Made by a program: the position numbers and the translations under genes. The notes beneath the pieces were generated by a model that saw only the letters and a program-made list of their open reading frames with translations, ran no database searches and had not been told where the DNA came from. From assembly GCA_036388895.1 (NCBI GenBank), contig DASVQY010000025.1, forward strand, positions 62,001 to 126,000: DNA of 64,000 nt, given 5' to 3'. Shown piece after piece: positions 15,883 through 26,045 of this stretch. Within the stretch, counting starts at the first letter, position 1; every line of letters begins with the position of its first letter. This DNA is from SXVE01 sp036388895 (GTDB lineage Bacteria; Acidobacteriota; Blastocatellia; Pyrinomonadales; Pyrinomonadaceae).

Positions 15883-17582
15883 TTCATCAAATTCTGCTCA
15901 TAAAAACCGTTTGCCTGATTCGTGTTCGATGAGTTGGACGATTTTTGCACATTCGCCTCTTTCTGCACGTTTGAATCTTTTTGATTCTCATCCTGACCGC
16001 GCACGAGAAAAGTTGTCGCTTTGTCTATTACATTCGTTACGCCGTTTTTGTGCGTGTTGTTGTTGCTGATAACGGCGAAAGCGAGGACCTCGCCGCCGTT
16101 TGTCGCCGCGTAACCGGCTAGCGAATTTACATAAGTTATCGTTCCGGTTTTGGCGATGACTTTGCCTTTCACATTGCTCAAACGCCCGCCGAGAGTTCCG
16201 TCGGTTGCGGCAATCGGCAGCGAATCGGCAAAAACTTTAGCATAAGGAGATTGCGCAGCCGCGATGAAAGCTCTGGCGAAAGACTCGGGCGTAACGAAAT
16301 CGAGTCTCGACAAGCCCGAACCGTCGGAAATCTGCACTTCTTCGGCGGCAATTTTATGCTCTAAAAGCCACTTTTTAATTACCGCCGCGCCGGTCGTATC
16401 ATCGCCGCGCACGTTCTGCGGAAGCTGTATATTGTCCGGCACTGTGTCGCCGAAGCGCTTGCCGATTGTGCGCAAAAGCAGTTCGGCGTAAAGATTGACC
16501 GAATGCTTGTTCATTCTTTTGACGATTTCCGCCAGCGTCTGGCTTTGAATTGATGCGAGTTCCTGAACTTTTGAAACGTCGAGCGCGTCGGATGACTTCC
16601 AATCGCGCGATTGTGATTCGCCTTCGATAGTAATTCCTTTTTTCTCGAGCGCTTCTTTTAGATTTTTCGCCGCCAGTCCCGCCGGATCGTGAACCGAAAC
16701 GCGAGCGCCGAAACTTTTCTTGTTTCCCCAGACGTAAAAGTTGTTGTTGTCGAGCCCGCGTTTAACGCCGCCCGCTTCGTAATTCGGCTTTTTGTCATCG
16801 CCGTTTATCGGCGTCGGATTGCCGACCGTCACCTGCAAATAATCGGTCGTCGCTCGACCTTCTCCGTTTTCCACGTTGATAAAAGCCTGATTGTCATTGA
16901 GCGAAAGCGCCGACGCTTCCGCGCCGTAATACCACTGCAGCTCGTTCCATGTCCAGCCGTCGCCGATTCGGTCGCCGCGAAAGAAGCTATCGTCGCCCAC
17001 GACGTTTCCGCGCACCGTTTTCAAGCCTTTTGATTGAAGCTGCCCGACGAGGTTTTCCAGCGCCGCCGTGTCGAAATCTGGAGCGCCTTCGCCGTAAAGC
17101 ACTAAATCGCCGGTTAAAACACCGTCCGCGCCGATTTGATTTTGCGAATAAACAGAAGTTTTCCAGCGATAATCCGCGCCGAGCAGATCGAGCGCGACAA
17201 TTGCCGTCAAAGTTTTTTGAATTGAAGCCGGATTGAAAAGTTTTCGTCCGTCAATCGAGCAAACGACCCGACCATCTTTTAGACTCACCGCGAAAACTCC
17301 CCAGCGAGCGTTGGCAAACGGGCTTTCTTCAATCGTGCGATTAATTTCCCGGCAAGTCGCAACGTCTTCCGGCTTTTGCGAAACGACGAGCGGATTGGCG
17401 AGATTTATATTCGGTTCGGGAACTTCAAATGCGGATTCGTCGGAAGCCGCTTCCGGCAAAACCGGCGAGGCGTCCGTGGCGGTTCCGGTTTGTTGTTTCG
17501 TGCCGCAAGCCGTGAAAATTAAAACGATTGTGAGAATAAAAAATGCCGAAAAACGACTTACGGCATCGGTAAAATAAAACAT
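15876..17582 (-). CDS. dacB: D-alanyl-D-alanine carboxypeptidase/endopeptidase, PBP4 family (lipoprotein)
   Basis: About 568 residues. The N-terminus is a lipoprotein signal with lipobox FTAC near residue 27. The S13 penicillin-binding core has all three motifs: SIQK (in FNPASIQKT, nucleophile Ser), SVN (in NKHSVNLYAE) and KTG (in VIAKTGTIT). It trims or cleaves peptide cross-links in the periplasmic cell wall. The C-terminal 45 residues are a polar Asn/Gln/Lys-rich tail (NVQKEANVQKSSNSSNTNQ) unlike the core. The ATG at 17582 is chosen over a TTG one codon earlier. The gpmI-like gene lies 25 bases upstream, so the two may share a transcript. Confidence 0.9.
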   Translation of the reverse strand: MFYFTDAVSRFSAFFILTIVLIFTACGTKQQTGTATDASPVLPEAASDESAFEVPEPNINLANPLVVSQKPEDVATCREINRTIEESPFANARWGVFAVSLKDGRVVCSIDGRKLFNPASIQKTLTAIVALDLLGADYRWKTSVYSQNQIGADGVLTGDLVLYGEGAPDFDTAALENLVGQLQSKGLKTVRGNVVGDDSFFRGDRIGDGWTWNELQWYYGAEASALSLNDNQAFINVENGEGRATTDYLQVTVGNPTPINGDDKKPNYEAGGVKRGLDNNNFYVWGNKKSFGARVSVHDPAGLAAKNLKEALEKKGITIEGESQSRDWKSSDALDVSKVQELASIQSQTLAEIVKRMNKHSVNLYAELLLRTIGKRFGDTVPDNIQLPQNVRGDDTTGAAVIKKWLLEHKIAAEEVQISDGSGLSRLDFVTPESFARAFIAAAQSPYAKVFADSLPIAATDGTLGGRLSNVKGKVIAKTGTITYVNSLAGYAATNGGEVLAFAVISNNNTHKNGVTNVIDKATTFLVRGQDENQKDSNVQKEANVQKSSNSSNTNQANGFYEQNLMNR

Positions 17583-17607
17583 CAAATCTATTATGCAATA
17601 TTAAAAT

Positions 17608-19167
17608 TTACTTGTTCAAACGCAAATCGCTTCCGGTCATTTCCGCCGGCTTTTCGATTCCCAAAATTCCGAGAATCGTCGGCGCGACATCTTCGAGAGC
17701 GCCGTCTTCGCGCAGCCGCAAACCGTTTGCCTGCTCGTCAACGAAATGAAACGGAACCGGATTCGCCGTCGGCTGCGGATTCGGCTCTCCGGTTAATAAA
17801 TCAGCCATTTCCTCGCATCCGGCGTGCGAAGAAGTTATCAGCGCGATGCCTTTCATCGCCCGAACTTTCTCTAAAATTCCGCCGAGACAAGTGTCAACGA
17901 ACTGCACGGATTCGATGGTTTTTTCCAGGTTTCCGGTTTGCCCGACTAAATCCGAAGCGGGCAGATTCATTATAAAAACGTCGTTTTCGCCCGCTTCCAA
18001 ACCGCGCAAAAATTTATCCGTGACCTTAAAGCTGCCCATTTCCGGCTGCGATTCGTAAGCCGTATTTTTCGGCGACGGAACAAAAATGCGCCGCTCGCAC
18101 GGGTTTTCGTTCTCCATACCGCCGTTAAAAAAATACGTTAAATGCGGGTATCGCTCGCTTTCGGTCAGACGGCAATTTAAAACGCCGCGCTCGGCGAAAA
18201 TTTGCGATAAAACGTTCGCTTCGGTTTCAGGACGAAATGCGACGGGAAGATTAAAACTGCGGTCGTATTCGGTCAAACAAATGGTATCGACGCGCGGTTT
18301 GCCGACGGCGGCGAAATCGCTCGAATCGGCGACCGAAAGCGATTTGACGATTTGCCGCATTCCTTCGGCGCGATGATTGAAAAAGATAACGACATCGCCG
18401 TTTTTAACAGTGGCGACGGGTTTTCCGGGCTGTTTTTCGAGAACAATCGGCGCGATGAATTCGTCGGCGATGCCGCGCAGAAACGAGCTGCGAATCGCCG
18501 TCACCGCGTCGAAAGCCCGCTCGCCCTCGGCGTGAACGAGCATCGTATAAGCCCGGGCGGTTCGTTCCCAATTCTGGTTGGCGTCCATCGCGTAATAACG
18601 ACCGCAAAGCGTCGCAATCTGTCCGACGCCGATGTCCGCCATTTTTATTTCCAGTGCTTCGGCGTAAACGTCAGCCGTGCGCGGCGCAACGTCGCGCCCG
18701 TCCAAAATCGCGTGAATGAAAACGTCTTTTACTCCCTCAGCCTTCGCCATTCGCAAAAGCGCGAACAGATTTTCGGGCTTCGAATGAACGTCGCCGTCGC
18801 TCAGCAAACCGATCAAATGCACCGAAGAGTTGTTCGCCAAAGCCCTGGCAAAAGCGTTTTTTAGGATTTCGTTATCAAAAAACGCGCCGGATTTGACGGC
18901 TTCGGAAATACGCGAAATTTCTGTTTTCACGATTCGTCCGGCGCCGAGGTTCAAATGCCCGACTTCCGCATTGCCCGCCGAATCCGCCGTCAAACCGACA
19001 CGCAAACCGGCGGCTGACAAATTCGTTTGCGGAAATTTCGCACAGATTTCATCATAAAAAGGCGTGTGCGCCAGTGCAATCGCGTTTCCTTCCTTTTGCG
19101 GCGAAATCCCCCAACCGTCGAGAATAACGAGCGCCAGCGGTCTCTTACTTTTCTGTCCGTTGTTCAT
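17608..19167 (-). CDS. gpmI: Phosphoglycerate mutase (iPGM)-like protein with degenerate active site
   Basis: 519 residues, colinear with cofactor-independent phosphoglycerate mutase from ALVILDGWG to EMTGSDLRL, so the fold is surely iPGM. Compared with well-studied iPGMs, the phospho-serine in GNSEVGH is Ala (GNAEVGH, residue 67), the metal ligand Asp in TADHGN is Ser (TSSHAG, 447), the His in VGHTG is Gln (410) and the His before NPVP is Pro (466). Arg191 becomes Ala (196), Arg264 becomes Gly and Lys336 becomes Arg. Asp17, Asp406, His448 and the DGRD substrate loop are kept. It is therefore unlikely to be a working mutase. No stop or frameshift is present, so it is kept under selection. The ATG at 19167 gives the family length; 19215 would add 16 atypical residues. 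Confidence 0.85.
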   Translation of the reverse strand: MNNGQKSKRPLALVILDGWGISPQKEGNAIALAHTPFYDEICAKFPQTNLSAAGLRVGLTADSAGNAEVGHLNLGAGRIVKTEISRISEAVKSGAFFDNEILKNAFARALANNSSVHLIGLLSDGDVHSKPENLFALLRMAKAEGVKDVFIHAILDGRDVAPRTADVYAEALEIKMADIGVGQIATLCGRYYAMDANQNWERTARAYTMLVHAEGERAFDAVTAIRSSFLRGIADEFIAPIVLEKQPGKPVATVKNGDVVIFFNHRAEGMRQIVKSLSVADSSDFAAVGKPRVDTICLTEYDRSFNLPVAFRPETEANVLSQIFAERGVLNCRLTESERYPHLTYFFNGGMENENPCERRIFVPSPKNTAYESQPEMGSFKVTDKFLRGLEAGENDVFIMNLPASDLVGQTGNLEKTIESVQFVDTCLGGILEKVRAMKGIALITSSHAGCEEMADLLTGEPNPQPTANPVPFHFVDEQANGLRLREDGALEDVAPTILGILGIEKPAEMTGSDLRLNK

Positions 19168-19327
19168 ATTCGTTCCAAAACCTAAAGTCCAACTTCCAAA
19201 TTTTACCGTATACATTTCAATTCTGCCTTGATGAAAACTGAAAATCTCGAAAAATAGGGGACAACTGCTGATTTTTTTGATTACTGCTAAAAAGACAAAA
19301 GGGTATATATCACAAATAAAAAACCAC

Positions 19328-19759
19328 TTAATAAGCGTTCGGAGCGGCTTTTTCCATCCAGCGCTCGGGATGTTTCAGCGCGGCGAAGCCGAATTTTTCG
19401 TAAAGCGTATGCGCGTCTTTCGTCGCCAGAATCCAGCGCCGGAAACCCTGCAAGTCGGGATGATTAACGATTATTTCCATCAACCACTTGCTCAAACCGC
19501 GACCTCGATATTCTTCCGTAATAAAAACGTCGCCGAGATAAGCAAAAGTCGCGTAATCTGTGACGACGCGCGCGAATCCGATTAGATTTTCGCCTTTATA
19601 GACGCCAAAAGGCAAGGAATTTTTTATCGCCGTTTCGGTTTGTTCGCGCGAACGCTCGCGCGCCCAATAAGATTCTTCGGTGAGAAATTCGTGAATGCGA
19701 TCAACTTGCAGACGATCCGGGTCGGTGCTGATTGTGAAATCACCGTTTTGCCACTCCAT
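19328..19759 (-). CDS. GNAT family N-acetyltransferase
   Basis: 143 residues, a compact single-domain GNAT. The acetyl-CoA site is VFITEEYRGRGLSKWLMEII (R-G-x-G-L), and the C-terminal DAHTLYEKFGFAAL block is motif B. The N-terminal STDPDRLQVDRIHEFLTEESYWARERS pattern is frequent in small GNATs of unknown substrate. It follows the zinc-ribbon gene by three bases, so the two are cotranscribed. Confidence 0.85.
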   Translation of the reverse strand: MEWQNGDFTISTDPDRLQVDRIHEFLTEESYWARERSREQTETAIKNSLPFGVYKGENLIGFARVVTDYATFAYLGDVFITEEYRGRGLSKWLMEIIVNHPDLQGFRRWILATKDAHTLYEKFGFAALKHPERWMEKAAPNAY

Positions 19760-19762
19760 AAA

Positions 19763-19978
19763 TTAATATGTCTGATAGCGCGCCTTGCAATTCGGGCATT
19801 CAATGAAATCGTTTGCTTTACCTACCGGGAAAATTGGAAGGACGAAAAACAATGTCAGGTAATTTCTGCCGCTTTTCTTGATAAAATGCGTGAATGTGCC
19901 GCATCTCGCGCAGCGATGTTGTTCGTTTGTTAGCTCCGAGCCGGAAACGCGATATTTTGTGCCGATTACTAGAAACAT
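19763..19978 (-). CDS. Small zinc-ribbon protein
   Basis: 71 residues with two CxxC pairs, CARCG (about 23-27) and CPNCKARY (about 61-68), separated by a hydrophobic strand region (YLTLFFVLPIFPVG). This is the pattern of zinc-ribbon family proteins with a central membrane-associated or beta segment. Function unknown. It sits between the kinase-like ATPase (four bases upstream) and the GNAT gene (three bases downstream), which points to a three-gene operon. Confidence 0.65.
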   Translation of the reverse strand: MFLVIGTKYRVSGSELTNEQHRCARCGTFTHFIKKSGRNYLTLFFVLPIFPVGKANDFIECPNCKARYQTY

Positions 19979-19982
19979 AATT

Positions 19983-20507
19983 TTAAGATTTTACAGCACC
20001 GGATCGTATATTAACAAAAAAATGTTCTATTTCTCGCTTAGACTTCAAACGAATTATCGTTTTTTCATTTGCAAAGCGTTTCAGCAGTGCCTCGACTTTC
20101 GGTTTCGAGCGTTTCGGGTAATTCCAAACCCATTTTGTAAACGCCCAATCGAATTTTTCGTCGCAGCCGGTCGGCATATCCGGGCGAGTTCCCTTTCGGT
20201 AAGTCAGAACTCTCTTTAAAATGCGGTAAACGCAAACCGTTCGCGGAAAATCAAGAAAAATTACGGTGTCGCAAGCGGGAAAACGCAGATCCATCGTGCC
20301 GCTGTAATTGCCGTCGAGAATCCATTCGTCACCGCTCAATGCTTTTTCCACTTTTTCGCTCCATTCGTCTTTCGGAGTCTCAACCCAGCCGGGATTCCAG
20401 TAAAGCATGTCGAGATGAACGACGGGCAGACCGGTCGCTTCGCCCAAACGCCTTGAAAATGTTGATTTGCCCGCGCCGCTCGAACCGATAATCAAAACCT
20501 TTTTCAT
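19983..20507 (-). CDS. P-loop nucleotide kinase-like ATPase (FlaR/adenylate-kinase type)
   Basis: 174 residues. Walker A is GSSGAGKST (8-16). The rest follows the pattern of proteins annotated as DNA topology modulation protein FlaR or adenylate-kinase-like: HLDMLYWNPGW, WILDGNY, DTVIFLDFPR (Walker B region) and R-x-L-x-R arginines in the lid. These are probably small-molecule kinases whose substrate is unknown; the FlaR name is historical. It overlaps no other gene and lies 24 bases after the epimerase gene. Confidence 0.75.
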   Translation of the reverse strand: MKKVLIIGSSGAGKSTFSRRLGEATGLPVVHLDMLYWNPGWVETPKDEWSEKVEKALSGDEWILDGNYSGTMDLRFPACDTVIFLDFPRTVCVYRILKRVLTYRKGTRPDMPTGCDEKFDWAFTKWVWNYPKRSKPKVEALLKRFANEKTIIRLKSKREIEHFFVNIRSGAVKS

Positions 20508-20531
20508 AGTTTTGTTACTACGAAAAGATTT

Positions 20532-21563
20532 TTATTGTTGTTCGCGCCATTTGCGAAGCAATTCTTTTTCTTTTTCAATCGAAATTCCCGCTTTTAATTC
20601 ATCGCTTTTCGTTAATCGCCAATTCAGAGTTTCGCGAATCGTGTCGCTCAGAGGTCGAAAATTCAAGCCTTTGCTCAGAGCCTTATCAATGTTCGTCGAA
20701 AGGAAACCGCGAAAACCTGCATCGGATTCGGGTAAATACAACGGCATTTCGCTCCACGCCTGCACGTTTTCTTTTTTGAGAAAATCTTCATCAACCCAAG
20801 TAAAATCGGCGTCGCTTCCGCTGATTTTTTTTATTTCCGCGAGCACATCCCCCATTGTTAAATCAAACGGTTTTCCATTCGTGTTATAAATCCCGTTTTC
20901 GCCGCGCTCAATCATCTTAATCGTCCATTCAGACAAATCTCGCGCGTCTATAAACTGAACGTAACGATTCGGGTTTCCCGGCGCGAGGACCTCGCCGCCT
21001 TTCGCCGCGCGCATCACCCAATACGTGAACCGATCCGTCGGATCGTGCGAACCGACGATCAAACCGGAACGAACGTTCAAAGCTCTTCCGGAAAACGCTT
21101 TTTCAACTTCGCGCTCGCACAAAACCTTTAACGCGCCGTACATCTCGCCGAGCGCCGCGCCGGTCAATTCGCCTTTCGGGTCAATTTCATTCGCTCTTTT
21201 TTGCTGTTCGTCGCTCAATTCGGCAACCGGCGTTGTTTCGTCAAAATCCGGCTGGCTGAAATCGGCATAAGCGGAAATGCTGGAGATGAAAACATATTGT
21301 CCGACAGAATCTTTTAAAACTTCCGCCGACGCTTTCACCGTTTGCGGCAAATAGCCGGAAGTATCTATAACAGCGTCCCATTTTCGCCCGCCCAATCTTT
21401 CCAAATCAACGTTTCTGTCGCCGAAAATCTGCTCGACGTTTTCTATTTTTTCCGATGAGTGCCTGCCGCGATTAAAAAGCGTCACCTCGTGATTTTCGGC
21501 TAAGGCGGCATTCACCAAATGGCGACCCAAAAACTTCGTTCCTCCGAGAATGAGAATTTTCAT
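20532..21563 (-). CDS. NAD-dependent epimerase/dehydratase (atypical SDR)
   Basis: 343 residues. The Rossmann motif GGTKFLGRHL (8-17, G-x-x-x-F-L-G) and NRGRHS at the second strand are typical of extended or atypical SDRs of the mRNA-binding/isoflavone-reductase-like type. The catalytic Tyr-x-x-x-Lys is present as YGALK, with Ser in FISSISAY. It probably acts on a nucleotide sugar or a related substrate; I cannot name it. It starts 109 bases after enolase, separated by a long inverted repeat. Confidence 0.8.
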   Translation of the reverse strand: MKILILGGTKFLGRHLVNAALAENHEVTLFNRGRHSSEKIENVEQIFGDRNVDLERLGGRKWDAVIDTSGYLPQTVKASAEVLKDSVGQYVFISSISAYADFSQPDFDETTPVAELSDEQQKRANEIDPKGELTGAALGEMYGALKVLCEREVEKAFSGRALNVRSGLIVGSHDPTDRFTYWVMRAAKGGEVLAPGNPNRYVQFIDARDLSEWTIKMIERGENGIYNTNGKPFDLTMGDVLAEIKKISGSDADFTWVDEDFLKKENVQAWSEMPLYLPESDAGFRGFLSTNIDKALSKGLNFRPLSDTIRETLNWRLTKSDELKAGISIEKEKELLRKWREQQ

Positions 21564-21571
21564 AAGATTTT

Positions 21572-21668
21572 TTAGCCGCGAACAAACACGAAAAGACGCG
21601 AAAAAGATTGAAACAAAATATAGATTCCATTTTCTTATTCGTGCTCATTCGTGTTTGTTCGCGGCTAA
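21572..21668. repeat. 21-bp inverted repeat, dispersed-repeat type, between enolase and epimerase
   Basis: The left arm 21572-21592 (starting TTAGCCGCGAACAAACACG) is perfectly complementary to 21648-21668. The 55-base spacer contains further partial copies of the words CACGAA, GACGCG and TTCGTG. It could act as a terminator or RNA-processing hairpin for enolase. From memory, very similar TTAGCC-CACGAA elements are dispersed in many bacterial genomes, so it is probably one copy of a family. Confidence 0.65.
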
Positions 21669-21671
21669 CTC

Positions 21672-22961
<1,290 letters not shown>

Positions 22962-23048
22962 TTTTTTATTTTTTTACAGAAAACTCCTGAAATAGATTTG
23001 TGTTAAAACTTATCTGTTAAATTTATCGCGTATGCGTTTTAAAGACAA

Positions 23049-23093
23049 AAAAGCAAAAGCGAGAATTGTTTAATTTCAATCCCGCTTTTGCTT
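23049..23093 (-). terminator. Terminator downstream of the CorC-like gene
   Basis: Stem 23049-23060 with 23082-23093 (AAAGCAAAAGCG and complement), extended inward by GATTG pairs. On the minus strand it is followed by TTTTTTGTCTTT. It ends 26 bases past the gene's stop and separates it from enolase. Confidence 0.8.
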
Positions 23094-23118
23094 TCTTAAT
23101 TTATTTATTAGGTATTTT

Positions 23119-24510
23119 TTAAGACTTTTCCATTCGCACTTTCAAAATTCGGCGTTTATCAACTTTTTCGATTTTGAAAATGTGTCCGTTGTACCTGATG
23201 CTCTCGCCTTCGTTTAAGATTTGTCCCGACTCGCTCATCAAAAATCCGGCGATGGTCGTGTAACCTTCTGAAATCGGTAAATTTAATTCCAGACGGCGAT
23301 TCAAATCCCTGACCGCCAAACTGCCGTCCAAAACGTAATTGCCGTCGGGTTGTTCGTGAATTTGCTCGTTGACTTCTTCGTCGTGCTCGTCGGAAATGTC
23401 GCCGACGATTTCTTCGAGAAGGTCTTCCAAAGTGATAATTCCTTCGACGCCGCCGTGTTCGTCAACGACGAAGCCGAAATGAAATTTTTCTCTTTGCATT
23501 TGCTTCAAAACGTCTTCGAGCCGCGCTGTGTCAACGACGTACATCGGTTTTTGCAGAACGTTTTCGAGCTTAAAGGTTTCCGGTTCGAGCAGATAAGCCA
23601 TAACGTCTTTGCTGTGAATGAAACCGATCATATCGTCGAGCGAGCCGCGGTAAACCGGAAGCCGCGAGTAACCGTTTTGACGAAAAGCGCGGGCGATTTC
23701 TTCGAGCGAGCAGCTTTCCGAAATGGCGACGATTTCCGTGCGCGGAACCATCGCTTCGCGCACGGTCGTTTCGGAAAATTCAAAAACCTGATTGATCAGC
23801 CGCCGTTCGTCTTCGTTAAGGTGACCGCTCGCTTCGGACAAATTAACCAATTGCCGAATTTCGTCTTCGGTATAGCTCGAACCGTGTTCGCCTGAAGGCT
23901 CGAGTCCGAACATTCGCACGGTTTTCGTTCCCGCCCAATCGAGCAGACGAATCGGATAATAAAAAATTTTGTAAAAAATCTGCAGCGGCAGCGCGATGAT
24001 CAGAGAAACCCTTTCCGAAAGCTCGAGCGCGGCGGTTTTCGGAGCGAGTTCGCCGAAAACGATATGCAAAAACGTAATAAACGAAAACGCGATAGCAAAA
24101 GAAATCGTATGCAGAACGGTGCCCGAAGACAGAAACGACAGTCCCGTCAGTTCGCCGGTGCGAATCAAAATCGGTTCGAGCAGCGTCGCGACAGCCGGTT
24201 CGCCGACCCAGCCCAAACCGAGCGATGCCAGCGTGATTCCGAGCTGCGTGGCGGATATGTATGCGTTAAGATTGTTTAATAAACCTAAAAGTCGCTCGGC
24301 GCCTTTGTGTCCTTCATTGACGAGGGCTTCGATTCTCGATTTTCGGACGGCGACCAGCGCAAATTCGCTGGCGACGAAAAAACCGTTGGCGAGCACCAAA
24401 AAAATAACGAGCAGAATGTTTAAAACCGTAGAAATAAGCGAGGGCGTTTCCGGCACGGCGGCGGGTTCCGCAAAAAATAAAAGTAAGCTTAAACTAGCAG
24501 GGTCGTCCAT
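23119..24510 (-). CDS. CNNM/CorC-type membrane protein (DUF21, CBS pair, CorC_HlyC)
   Basis: 463 residues. An N-terminal membrane domain (DUF21, about 25-220) with four hydrophobic segments includes FFVASEFALVAVRKSRIEALV. Two CBS domains (about 230-360: VPRTEIVAI, RLPVYRGSLDDMIGFIHSKD and the second FGFVVDEHGGVEGIITLEDLLEEIVGDI) follow, and the C-terminal CorC_HlyC domain binds a regulatory ligand. The family moves or senses Mg2+/Co2+ and was long annotated as hemolysin. All domains are complete. A short unusual stretch (SLLLFFAEPAAVPETPS) precedes the first helix. Confidence 0.9.
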   Translation of the reverse strand: MDDPASLSLLLFFAEPAAVPETPSLISTVLNILLVIFLVLANGFFVASEFALVAVRKSRIEALVNEGHKGAERLLGLLNNLNAYISATQLGITLASLGLGWVGEPAVATLLEPILIRTGELTGLSFLSSGTVLHTISFAIAFSFITFLHIVFGELAPKTAALELSERVSLIIALPLQIFYKIFYYPIRLLDWAGTKTVRMFGLEPSGEHGSSYTEDEIRQLVNLSEASGHLNEDERRLINQVFEFSETTVREAMVPRTEIVAISESCSLEEIARAFRQNGYSRLPVYRGSLDDMIGFIHSKDVMAYLLEPETFKLENVLQKPMYVVDTARLEDVLKQMQREKFHFGFVVDEHGGVEGIITLEDLLEEIVGDISDEHDEEVNEQIHEQPDGNYVLDGSLAVRDLNRRLELNLPISEGYTTIAGFLMSESGQILNEGESIRYNGHIFKIEKVDKRRILKVRMEKS

Positions 24511-24712
24511 ATATGGGATTTGCAGTCTTTATTTTAGATTGTAAATCTAATTATATCTCTCCTTAAAACTAAAAATTTTCGCCGCACAAGCGGTTAATGT
24601 TTCCGATTATAGCACAATTCTCCGCTCTTGAAATACAGAACTGCTTTTCAAACTTTTCTTAACACAACATCTTTTACTTAAATAATAGAATGATAATGGC
24701 TTATGTGAATCT

Positions 24713-25300
24713 TCAAATTCTCTCATTCCAGTAAACGTCAATCATTTCCTGAATCAAAAATTGACACGAACCGCAGCCGCCGCCGGCGCGGCAAATCGCC
24801 GTTACGTCCTCGATTGTTTCGCTTTCGTTTTCCGCGATTACGTTTTCAATCTTTTCTTCGGAAACGCCGAAACAGGTGCAGATCAAAGCCCTTTCGCCCG
24901 CGAATTCTTCGATTTGAAGCGCGCGAAAATCCGAAAAAGCCGCCTGCAGCGCATCGAAACAAATTCCTGCGCAATGTTTTTTCCCCGGTGAAAATCTTCC
25001 CAATTCCGTTTCGATTAGCGCCCGCAATTCACTCGCGTTCAACCCGTGCAACTCGGTCAATTTTTCGCCGACGATTTTATCCGCCAGAACATCAGCCGCG
25101 GCGACGGCGAATCCGCAGCCGTTCGTTTTATACTTCGCGTCTTCGATCTTTTTCGTTTCCGGGTTTATCCGCAAATAAAATCTGACGAACGAGCCGCAAA
25201 CAAAGCTCGCGCCGGTGCCGACCGCGTTCGTTTTTTCGGCTTTTCCGACGTTTCGCACGTTGCGGAATTTTTCGTTGATCTTCGGCGGATAAAAGCTCAC
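24713..25300 (-). CDS. NifU/IscU-like Fe-S scaffold fused to a BFD-type [2Fe-2S] domain
   Basis: 195 residues, GTG start. Residues 1-125 match the IscU/NifU N-terminal scaffold, with the three cluster cysteines in VCGSF (35), NGCGFA (61) and KHCAG (107). The Asp that usually follows the first Cys (ACGD) is Ser here. Residues 135-190 form a bacterioferritin-associated-ferredoxin (BFD) domain with CTCFG and CRAGGGCGSC. NifU proteins have this order but add a C-terminal Nfu domain, absent here. It probably assembles or hands over Fe-S clusters. No iscS or sufS gene lies nearby. Confidence 0.82.
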   Translation of the reverse strand: MSFYPPKINEKFRNVRNVGKAEKTNAVGTGASFVCGSFVRFYLRINPETKKIEDAKYKTNGCGFAVAAADVLADKIVGEKLTELHGLNASELRALIETELGRFSPGKKHCAGICFDALQAAFSDFRALQIEEFAGERALICTCFGVSEEKIENVIAENESETIEDVTAICRAGGGCGSCQFLIQEMIDVYWNERI

Positions 25301-25448
25301 AAAGTAAAAGTAAAAAGTTCAGGATAAAAAGGCAAAAGCGAAGAGCAAAGAATTGATTCAATTTGAAAATTGTTGAAAATTGAAACCTCCGAAAATTCGC
25401 TAAATTTCACCTTTGATTTTGATAGATTTGCTCTGGTTTTTGTGTAAA

Positions 25449-26045
25449 ATGAATTTGATGAATTTTTTTCACTTTTTACTTTTTGCATTTTTCTTTGCGC
25501 TCGTTTCGGCGTGTCGCCCTGCCGCCGCGCCGGTGTCGGTCGGCGACAAACCGGTTTCGATCAACGACGTAAGGCAGACGAACGTGCCGATGCCGCCGTC
25601 AAAACCGCTCGGCGAAATGACGTGGACGGTTTTCGACGGAAGCACGAACGCGGACGCAAACGAGCAAAAATTAAAGGACTTACAGGGAAAAGCCGTTATT
25701 CTGGATTTTTGGGCGACGTATTGCCCGCCGTGTCTCGAAGAAATTCCGCATCTTAAAGAGCTGCAAAAAAAATACGGACGTGAAAATTTGGAAATCGTCG
25801 GTTTGCACGTCGGCGGCGAAGACGACCGCCCGCAGGTTCCGACTTTTGTCGAAAGATTAAAGATTGATTACACTCTCGCCACGCCCGAAGATGCTTTAAC
25901 CGATTTCGTATTCGCTAGCAGAAGCGATATTCCGCAAACCGCCGTGTTCGACCGCAGCGGCGTTTTGGTTGAAAAATTTATCGGTTTTGACCCGACTATA
26001 AAAAATCGTCTGGACGAAGCGGTCGAAAAAGCCGTAAAAAAATAA
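25449..26045 (+). CDS. TlpA-like lipoprotein thiol-disulfide oxidoreductase
   Basis: 198 residues from the ATG at 25449 (a second ATG three codons on is equally possible). A lipobox LVSAC predicts an anchored periplasmic protein. The thioredoxin fold contains the active site CPPC (in WATYCPPCLEEIPHL), preceded by VILDFWA, with the cis-proline in DIPQTAVFDRSG. It probably reduces disulfides in apocytochromes or other exported proteins. The Nudix gene starts directly after the stop, so the two are cotranscribed. Confidence 0.87.
   Translation: MNLMNFFHFLLFAFFFALVSACRPAAAPVSVGDKPVSINDVRQTNVPMPPSKPLGEMTWTVFDGSTNADANEQKLKDLQGKAVILDFWATYCPPCLEEIPHLKELQKKYGRENLEIVGLHVGGEDDRPQVPTFVERLKIDYTLATPEDALTDFVFASRSDIPQTAVFDRSGVLVEKFIGFDPTIKNRLDEAVEKAVKK

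Noticed and set aside
19168..19215. Upstream start for the phosphoglycerate mutase-like gene
   Set aside because: It would add 16 residues (MYTVKFGSWTLGFGTN) not found in the family; the ATG at 19167 gives the usual length.
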